A stretch of DNA of 34,484 bases from IMG/VR virus record IMGVR_UViG_3300034356_001095, positions 1 through 34,484 of that record; one strand, given 5' to 3'. This stretch comes from a virus. Below are positions 28,551 to 34,484 of the stretch, piece after piece. Positions within the stretch are counted from its first letter, which is position 1. Each line of letters begins with the position of its first letter. A program made the translations under genes and the position numbers. The notes under the pieces are model-generated. The model saw nothing but the letters and a program-made list of their open reading frames with translations. It ran no database searches and had not been told where the DNA came from.

Positions 28551-29975
28551 TTATCGGACGTTGCGGGACGCCGCGTATTCCGCAGAATAGGTCTTGATGC
28601 AGTGAATCATTGCTTTGGTCTTGTCTCCGTCAAAGCGCTTAGTCTCGGACTCGACAATTTCAGCAAAGCTCTTTTTGGTTGGCACGGTAGATGCGCCAGC
28701 GGAAGGAAGGTGAATCCCCATTTTCGAGGCGAATGCCTTGATGGCAAGTTCAGCGCCAAGTTGCGCCGCCTTCTTAAGTTCCTTTTCCTTGTCCTTCTCA
28801 CTCTCTATTTTTTCAGGAACGTCCTCACCCATAGCCGTGTCAGCATCTTCCAGCGAACCCTTGCCCTTAACCACAGGACTGATGTTAGGATCTTCTCCAA
28901 CTGGAGCAGCACCTTCTGCGGTGTCGTTGATTGGATAATCTTTTGCCATGCACTTTTTGAACTCAGCATATTCAGCCATGTGAGCGGCAAACATAGCAGC
29001 AAGATCTCCCTCTGCCATTTTAGCTTCAGGTTTCACTTCAGGATCGGTAGATGTTTCGAACTTCATATTTTTACTAGTATTTATTGTTTTTGTAACAGAT
29101 TGTTTATGTAAGTCAACAGTTTCTTTAGATGAGAAAAATAGAGAACTATTTGCGGCAGGATCACTTACTAGAGCGGCAGTGATTACTTGATCGCATCGAG
29201 CCATACATCCTCCCGACATTTCCTCGTCCATACCCATAAATTCAAGGGATAATCCCATGTGAGCAGGATTCTTTCTAGCAATCTCAAATATCTTAGGGGA
29301 TTCCTCTTCGCTATCGTAGATGTGCAAATCGCCAATGACGCGAGATTCCTCCAATTCAAATTTGTCCACATAGCCAATGGTCGAAAACACGCCGCTGCCG
29401 TGATCCACTTTGACCTTAAGCGTCCCGCTTTCTTCGCAGCACTTAAACACTTGAGCGAGAGTGGTTCGATCCACAAAGACTTTTGATCCCGTCTTGTCTG
29501 ATCGATGCCCCTTAGCCTCCCCGAGGGAGATTAACGACACGCTGTGAATAGTGCTGGTTTGCTCGTCAACTAGCGACTCGGTATTTATTGCTTCCAAGAA
29601 CATAGGATTTGAATTTTGATCGGCGTCACCAACGCTGAGTTTTTTGTCGGCAGCTATTTTCTCCGCCTTGTTTTTGAACCAGTCTCTTGCTGGTTGCGGA
29701 TTCAGTGGATTGATTCCCCATAGAAAATGGGCAACTGCACCTGCTCCTGGGTAATCTTCGTGAGATGCATTGTTGTTTTTGCCTGCTTGCAGATCGACTG
29801 AATGCCTTGCGCCCCAAGCATTTGCAAGGATGACCTTCTCTTCACTGATCTCGCCAGATGCCATCTTTCGAGCGGCAGCTTTTGTCCCCTCGGTCAATCC
29901 ATCTCCACCAAACCCTTCCCGGAGGAACTCCAGTCCTCGCTTTGCTGCGCTAATAATGTAGTCGGGAGGATTCAT
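28551..29975 (-). CDS. Prohead protease with C-terminal scaffold region
   Basis: 474 residues. The N-terminal domain (8-90: SAAKRGLEFLREGFGG...NAWGARH...GAVAHFLWG) is a phage-typical lead. The protease part (about 125-275) shows VKVDHGSG with His192, a GYV-x-x-F strand, SRVIGDLHIY and MGLSLEF with Ser243, the His/Ser pattern of U35-like prohead proteases. The acidic, Lys-rich C-terminus (about 304-474) looks like scaffold. An ATG at residue 304 (29066) could start a separate scaffold protein as in lambda C/Nu3; no ribosome site supports it. Starts at TAATAATG after the portal stop. Confidence 0.75.
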   Translation of the reverse strand: MNPPDYIISAAKRGLEFLREGFGGDGLTEGTKAAARKMASGEISEEKVILANAWGARHSVDLQAGKNNNASHEDYPGAGAVAHFLWGINPLNPQPARDWFKNKAEKIAADKKLSVGDADQNSNPMFLEAINTESLVDEQTSTIHSVSLISLGEAKGHRSDKTGSKVFVDRTTLAQVFKCCEESGTLKVKVDHGSGVFSTIGYVDKFELEESRVIGDLHIYDSEEESPKIFEIARKNPAHMGLSLEFMGMDEEMSGGCMARCDQVITAALVSDPAANSSLFFSSKETVDLHKQSVTKTINTSKNMKFETSTDPEVKPEAKMAEGDLAAMFAAHMAEYAEFKKCMAKDYPINDTAEGAAPVGEDPNISPVVKGKGSLEDADTAMGEDVPEKIESEKDKEKELKKAAQLGAELAIKAFASKMGIHLPSAGASTVPTKKSFAEIVESETKRFDGDKTKAMIHCIKTYSAEYAASRNVR

Positions 29976-29977
29976 TA

Positions 29978-31597
29978 TTATGGAGCCTTTGGTGACGCCT
30001 TAATTTCTCCGCGATCTGCGGCGGCAAACTCACTGAGCGTTTCTTCCGAGGCTTTTGCAACATCGGCTGGATCTGGAACGATGGAGGTGGACATTGACTC
30101 AGACTGACTGATGTTTGCTGGGCGAGCAATTCCTGCTCCAAACACATCTTCCACCGAGAATCCAGCGGCGGCGGCCTTGTCCCGCTTGATCTTTGCCCAA
30201 CGAACCATGTCGTCCGCAACCTTCTCGGGATCTTTGGAATCCTCAGTCCAGTAGGACATAGGATTTAGCAGTCCGTTCTGATAGAGGTTCATGTTGGCAT
30301 TTGCTTCCTTGCCAATGTCGGGCTGCGGATGTGGTCGGTAGCTCCACCGTCCAAAGCAAATTTTCTCCATCGCCGAAACTGGGAAGATGCCCTTAGCAAT
30401 AGCGTCGAGCAGAGCAGCGTCCTTGATTCGATGCGCCAATGGAGCAAGAACTTTCTGTCCTCGGTTGAACTCGGCTTTTGCCTGCTCACTCTCAAGGCGA
30501 CTGGAGACGCCACCAAGACTGGTAGCATCCAACCCGAACGAATAGGGGAGGTTGTAGCTCATGCAAGTCATCTTGAGGAGCAACTGCATGAGGTACTGCG
30601 TCTCTGCTCCTGGGGATGCGGAGTCTGGAAACTTGATGTCTTGACCAGCAGGCAGATGATTGATCTGACCGTACTGAATGTCCTGCTGTAATCCAGTTTG
30701 CTGGTTGTCAAAATGCGTGGATGCATATCCGTCCATTGATCCTGATCCGGCCGATGCGCCAATGGAGTTGGTGAAGATGGTCAATGCCGATGCCAGTTTT
30801 GATTTGCCTTTGGTGAACTCAATCAACTCGTAGAGGTCACGCAGATTTGCCACAGCGGCGTCCAATTTGCTTACCCCTCGGTAGGCATCGATCTGCATCG
30901 GATCTGTGTAGTGGACGAACTGGGATGCTGGGACATCGACTGGATCGGTGTACTGCCCTGCCGCCATGCCTCGGCGGAATACGCGGAATGCCGTTGGTTC
31001 TCCATTCGGCCCGATGCAGACTCCACTGACATAGTCCTCGGAGACCACGTTCTGGTAAACACCTCCAAGTCTATCTGGCTCAACTGCTTGAATGCGAAAT
31101 GGCAGGCGGATCAATTCCTCGTAACTCATTGACGAATCACTGCCGGGGCGAACAAATGCCCATCCGTAGTCGCCACCTCGGTTCATGCCGAGGACGCCGA
31201 ACTCCATCAGGCGAAAGAAATCCACTCCTCGGTTTGCTGAGTCGCAGTGAGGAAACCATTCGTTGTTCAGCCACCGCTCAATGTCTGCGTCCAGAGCGGA
31301 GTCGCCAGTCTGTGCATGGTATGCAACAGGCGCTACGTACATCGCGTATTTACGATTCAGCACCTTTGCTGGAGCAAAGTTATTCTCTAGGTCAGTAGCT
31401 TCGCGGAGCAATTGCAATCGATCGCGCTGAACCTGAAACGAGTTGGGAGCAATCTGCGCTGGGCCATTTGCTCTGCGGTTTGTGAATTGCGCCCCATCAT
31501 AGGAAAAAGCATGGAGCAGGCGCTTTGCTGCAAACCTGCGGACTGCCGCAATTGGCGAGATGATTCCAATTGCCCGATCAAGGATGGATGGTTTCAT
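29978..31597 (-). CDS. Portal protein, lambda gpB-like
   Basis: 539 residues, forms the 12-subunit DNA gate. Seen: N-terminal RAIGIISPIAAVRRFAAKRLLHAFSYDGA, DADIERWLNNEWFPHCDSANRGVDFFRLMEFGVLGMNRGGDYGW, RLPFRIQAVEPDRLGG, PASQFVHYTDPMQIDAYRGVSKL, YLMQLLLKMTCMSYNLPYSFGLDATSLGGVSSRLESEQAKAEF and an acidic tail. These are the hallmarks of lambda-type portals. It follows the gpW-like gene by 0 bp and precedes protease/scaffold: the A-W-B-C order of lambda. Confidence 0.9.
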   Translation of the reverse strand: MKPSILDRAIGIISPIAAVRRFAAKRLLHAFSYDGAQFTNRRANGPAQIAPNSFQVQRDRLQLLREATDLENNFAPAKVLNRKYAMYVAPVAYHAQTGDSALDADIERWLNNEWFPHCDSANRGVDFFRLMEFGVLGMNRGGDYGWAFVRPGSDSSMSYEELIRLPFRIQAVEPDRLGGVYQNVVSEDYVSGVCIGPNGEPTAFRVFRRGMAAGQYTDPVDVPASQFVHYTDPMQIDAYRGVSKLDAAVANLRDLYELIEFTKGKSKLASALTIFTNSIGASAGSGSMDGYASTHFDNQQTGLQQDIQYGQINHLPAGQDIKFPDSASPGAETQYLMQLLLKMTCMSYNLPYSFGLDATSLGGVSSRLESEQAKAEFNRGQKVLAPLAHRIKDAALLDAIAKGIFPVSAMEKICFGRWSYRPHPQPDIGKEANANMNLYQNGLLNPMSYWTEDSKDPEKVADDMVRWAKIKRDKAAAAGFSVEDVFGAGIARPANISQSESMSTSIVPDPADVAKASEETLSEFAAADRGEIKASPKAP

Positions 31598-31876
31598 TTA
31601 CGATGTTCCTTTGCCGATGGATGGATTGAAGTTTGCACGAACATTCATAGACCTTGTTCCGTTCAACAATCCAAGTGCAAAGTTGCATTCTTGGAGCATT
31701 CCCGCCGCAGACTCCAAACTCGGGAAGGTAAACTGCCTTCCTGCGATGGAGTAGCTAATTCCGCGAACCGCATTAGCAACGATACAAGATAATGCCGCAG
31801 CACGAATTTCATTTAATTCGGCTACGGTACAACCAACCAGCAATTGTCTGACTGCCATATAGACTATGGCTACCAT
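31598..31876 (-). CDS. gpW-like head-tail joining protein
   Basis: 92 residues. The middle (LSCIVANAVRGISYSIAGRQFTFPSLESAAGMLQECNFALGLLNG) matches lambda gpW: a short helix, a beta hairpin (SIAGRQFTFPS) and a helix. It is needed for head completion before tail joining. Location between terminase and portal equals lambda gene W. The stop lies directly before the portal ATG (TAAATG). Start may also be the Met at residue 7. Confidence 0.75.
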   Translation of the reverse strand: MVAIVYMAVRQLLVGCTVAELNEIRAAALSCIVANAVRGISYSIAGRQFTFPSLESAAGMLQECNFALGLLNGTRSMNVRANFNPSIGKGTS

Positions 31877-31881
31877 GAATT

Positions 31882-33738
31882 TTATAACTCTGCAACATTA
31901 GCTTCCACCTCTTCCATTGCCGCATCTCCTGTGGTGAACAATACCGAGCGCAATCTTGCGTCGAGCAAGGCGCTTACTAGACACATCTGATCGCAATCAA
32001 GTAAATGGTTTGCCTTACCTTTTGACACCGTCCAAGACCATTTTTTCTGCCCTGCTTTGTCTACTTCCTGCCGTTTAAACTCAACCGAGGTTTGCTTTTG
32101 GTACTCAACCGAGACGTTTTGCGGAGCGGTGAATTTGTAGGTACTCATGCCGCCGCGCATCCGATGATACATATTCTTGATTGGTTGTTGCGCCCAGAAG
32201 AAGTATCTCGCCTGACGCACCTTGCCTCCTTTGCCAATGCCCACGTGACCTACGTTGACCGAGGAGAATGGATATTTTCGGACAATCCGCTGGCCATTAA
32301 AATTCTCATGATGCGGAAACTCGCGTCGATTGGTTGAGTCGCCCCATAATCCTTGCCATCCGTATCGAACGCACACTTCTTGCACTGCTTGAGTGTCGAA
32401 CGCGATGTCCACAAGTGTTCGCCCAGGTTCAACGCCAAGTTCGATACGTAGTTCCTCCAACTCCTCCCAAGTGACGATTCGCCCCTCGTCAATGATGCGG
32501 GATTCGGACTGACCAAACGCCCGGCAGACGTACCATCGATGAGCGCCTTCGCCTTTGCTGGCTCGCCCTGCTTGGTTATCAATGCACAGGAAGCGCCCGA
32601 TCTCGCCATCAAATGGTTCTCGCTTCAAGTACGCGCCCTTAATTCGGTCAAACTCAATATTCGCCTCACTGTCAGCGGGAGACTCGTCCCACGCCAACGC
32701 TCGTCGCTTCTGCATATAATCTCTGAGTGGCTCAATTTGCCCCGCTTTGGCTGCTGTTGACGCTTTCAGCTTCTCCATGAGTATTTGACCAAGGTCGAAG
32801 TAATGCACGGATACAGCTTCCCAATGGAATGAGCGATGGTTTGCCGGGGCGTTTGGGTTGGTCACCTCGTACCTGCCGAGTTGCGCCTGCGATCGGCGAC
32901 TTGATTCGTCATTCGGCCAATCCAATCCGCAATGCTCGCAGTTATATCGGACGGTCGGCAGGATTCGATTCCAGATGTACTCACCATTCTCGGTGATGGT
33001 CTCTGGCGATCGCTCAAAGATCAGTCGGTCTCTGCTGTCAATCATGCGTTGAAACTGACGGCAATGCGGGCATGGCACTTGCCACTCCTCACAAGTGCCA
33101 GACTGGTAGGCGGCGTCTGACTCGTCGCCAAGAACGCTCCCAGTCGAGAGGGTTAAAATTTTGGCATTCCGCACCCCTTCGCACCGTTTCTCAAAAGCGG
33201 TCATCATTCCCGCCTTGTACATATGCGGTTCTTCCATCGTCAAATATTTGACGCGCTTGCTCTGCGCCGAGGACATATTCGCTCCAACGCAGTACAGACT
33301 CATGTGTGGAAACACGATCTTTGCAATCCGTTGCTTGTGACGATCGTTAGGAAGCTTCCTTGCCAGAAAGTCGTTGGCTTGAAGCATTGGCAGGATTCTA
33401 TCCTCCATTGCATCTGTCCCATCAGGATCAGACTGATGGACGTAGTAGTAGAGTCCAGGCTCGTTGTCGATCGTCCACGCGATGTGCATCTCGCCAATCA
33501 ATGACTTTGCCGCGCCAGCAGGGCCACGGACGTCCACACGCTTGATCCCCGGCTCACCAATGGCTCGCATTGGCTCAATCAACCACGGCGACTCCTCGGC
33601 GATGTACATCGGGTAGCGCGTCGAGTGAGGCAGTCGAAGCTTGCCATCGAAGTATTCGACCATCGATCCGCCAAACTTCTCGGGAATCATTCCCTTTGCC
33701 AATGTCGCCAACCAAATCTGCTGTTCTGTCATGCTCAC
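31882..33738 (-). CDS. Large terminase subunit, lambda gpA type
   Basis: 618 residues from GTG 33738 (an ATG lies two codons later). It packages phage DNA. ATPase: VRGPAGAAKS (70-79) as a variant Walker A, and KYLTMEEP (164-171) as Walker B with the catalytic Glu pair. A zinc-like cluster follows with CPHC (223-226) and CEHC (267-270). The nuclease half (about 380-470) has RFLCIDNQ (Asp387) and LVDIAFDTQ (Asp444, Asp448). gpA-type enzymes normally cut cos ends and pair with a small subunit; no small-subunit gene is visible upstream. Confidence 0.9.
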   Translation of the reverse strand: MSMTEQQIWLATLAKGMIPEKFGGSMVEYFDGKLRLPHSTRYPMYIAEESPWLIEPMRAIGEPGIKRVDVRGPAGAAKSLIGEMHIAWTIDNEPGLYYYVHQSDPDGTDAMEDRILPMLQANDFLARKLPNDRHKQRIAKIVFPHMSLYCVGANMSSAQSKRVKYLTMEEPHMYKAGMMTAFEKRCEGVRNAKILTLSTGSVLGDESDAAYQSGTCEEWQVPCPHCRQFQRMIDSRDRLIFERSPETITENGEYIWNRILPTVRYNCEHCGLDWPNDESSRRSQAQLGRYEVTNPNAPANHRSFHWEAVSVHYFDLGQILMEKLKASTAAKAGQIEPLRDYMQKRRALAWDESPADSEANIEFDRIKGAYLKREPFDGEIGRFLCIDNQAGRASKGEGAHRWYVCRAFGQSESRIIDEGRIVTWEELEELRIELGVEPGRTLVDIAFDTQAVQEVCVRYGWQGLWGDSTNRREFPHHENFNGQRIVRKYPFSSVNVGHVGIGKGGKVRQARYFFWAQQPIKNMYHRMRGGMSTYKFTAPQNVSVEYQKQTSVEFKRQEVDKAGQKKWSWTVSKGKANHLLDCDQMCLVSALLDARLRSVLFTTGDAAMEEVEANVAEL

Positions 33739-34484
33739 ACTCTAGGCGATACCAGACATTCTGCAATCTTTTTAACTCTGGGATTTGCCAGTCTGAATAT
33801 GGGCTTGCAATGTTTAACGCTAGCGCTTCCCTGCTTAAGCTTGTCGTTCTACCACACTTTAGAGTTGCGGAGGTTAATCGCTTATGCTCAGCGACTTAAG
33901 CTAGGACAACTACCAGAGCGGGAGAATAGGAGTGAAGCAAGGAGACCCACCCTGCCCTCCCACCGTGTGGTGGAGTGGCAGGATTGGGTATCTTAGACTA
34001 CTACCGTCGCTATCGAATTAGGTCGTTTTCCAAGTCGGAAATTCTCGGTGCAAGAACCAGAATTTCCTCTGCGAGCATCGCTCTGTAGCGATTGATTCCA
34101 GAGAACTCTAGGGATGTTTTTGTGTTGCCATCCCGTCCTAAACTCTTACTGCTCGATACCCACCTCCGTGACCAGCCCTTTTCAGCCACGCGACGTTTTT
34201 GCGGAATCAGTAGGGCGGAGATTCATGGTTTTGTCGTATTCATAAATGGCCTCACCCCTACTCAGATCGGACGCCGCCTGTAGCGATGCGCCTCAAGGGG
34301 TTTGTTCTCCCCAATCAGTCGTTGCCTGCTCAAAGAGCCGCCAAGGTAGTTTCGATGGTCTTAGCTAGCAATGCTGTGCGGAGGCCACAGTAATCTAGGA
34401 AAACCTGTCTAGATCTACGACGAAGCACTAAGATGCGCGATGATCTGATGAAACGCAACAACTTTCTCAAACTATTTTACCCGA
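33739..34484. other. Non-coding region upstream of the terminase
   Basis: 746 bp with no convincing ORF on either strand; frames on the plus strand lack protein-like composition and those on the minus strand stay short. It contains the long stem-loop 33946-33988, several CTAG-rich patches (GCTAGC near 33821, CTTAGCTAGC near 34361, TCTAGATCTACG near 34409) and A/T-poor sequence. In phages with a gpA-type terminase this place usually holds the packaging site and late promoter. I cannot identify a cos site. Confidence 0.55.
33946..33988. repeat. Strong stem-loop before the terminase gene
   Basis: CCTGCC (33951-33956) pairs with GGCAGG (33977-33982), and inner CCACC pairs with GGTGG around a GTGT loop, with a small internal mismatch region; outer bases extend the stem partly. 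The stem-loop is symmetric enough to work on either strand, as a terminator-like RNA hairpin, a structured non-coding RNA or a protein-binding palindrome for packaging. Confidence 0.6.

Noticed and set aside
33946-33988. Stem-loop as part of an RNase P RNA, tmRNA or tRNA
   Set aside because: No conserved RNase P, tmRNA or T-arm sequences are found near it; kept only as an unnamed stem-loop.
34092-34283. 63-residue plus-strand frame in the terminal region
   Set aside because: No start context, no homologous-looking motif, opposite to all other genes; expected by chance in 746 bp.
1-34484. Direct terminal repeat joining the two window ends
   Set aside because: The last bases (ACCCGA) and first bases (GTGCCG) show no overlap that I can see, so circularity is not supported from sequence alone.

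Overview
The window looks like most or all of a tailed-phage genome. It holds a lambda-type packaging and head cassette (gpA-like large terminase, gpW-like joiner, gpB-like portal, protease/scaffold, decoration protein, major capsid protein) and a tail cassette with a frameshifted assembly chaperone and a short 434-residue tape measure, which suggests a short-tailed siphovirus. A lysis block, an ERF recombinase, a primase/helicase pair and a DNA-modification block follow. I see no integrase, tRNA, rRNA, CRISPR array or insertion sequence. The host cannot be named. Most starts lack a Shine-Dalgarno sequence and follow A/T-rich triplets, as in hosts that rely little on Shine-Dalgarno pairing (Bacteroidota, and possibly Verrucomicrobiota or Planctomycetota); this is inference.

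Every supported gene is on the minus strand, so transcription runs from about 33.7 kb down to 963. In that order: terminase, joiner, portal, protease/scaffold, decoration and capsid proteins (33738-27161), a terminator (27106-27137), a two-domain glycosyltransferase, connectors, tail tube, G/GT-type chaperone with a -1 slip at CCCAAAC, tape measure, distal tail and fibre genes (27074-17068), then holin-like proteins, a lipoprotein, a CHAP-like endolysin and a tiny membrane peptide (17063-15162). Next come a methyltransferase, an HTH protein, ERF, a DUF3310-Sel1 fusion, a chain of tiny coupled ORFs and three zinc-ribbon paralogues (15158-9536). Last are a PP-loop ATPase, two DNA methyltransferases, a TET-associated-type glycosyltransferase, a VRR-NUC nuclease, a helicase, a primase and a second glycosyltransferase (9478-963).

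The ends are non-coding. Bases 1-962 hold a 32-bp G-rich tandem repeat, TTCCATAA-type low-complexity DNA, seven copies of CATTCCGAACAT and six of AC(4-5)GCCC; both boxes recur at spacings of 33-34 or 139-141 bp. Bases 33739-34484, upstream of the terminase, hold a strong stem-loop and no convincing gene, and are the natural place for a packaging or start region.

The most unusual feature is that short repeats lie exactly at gene junctions. Four copies of a stop/start seam join the small ORFs at 10706-11716, a 23-bp seam is shared at 1721 and 2547, an 18-bp seam at 8200 and 9475, and two genes share an MKMTEQQ start. Truncated mini-ORFs and a duplicated 18-nt palindrome lie among them. Together they suggest that small accessory genes are gained and lost by recombination at coupled stop/start junctions.
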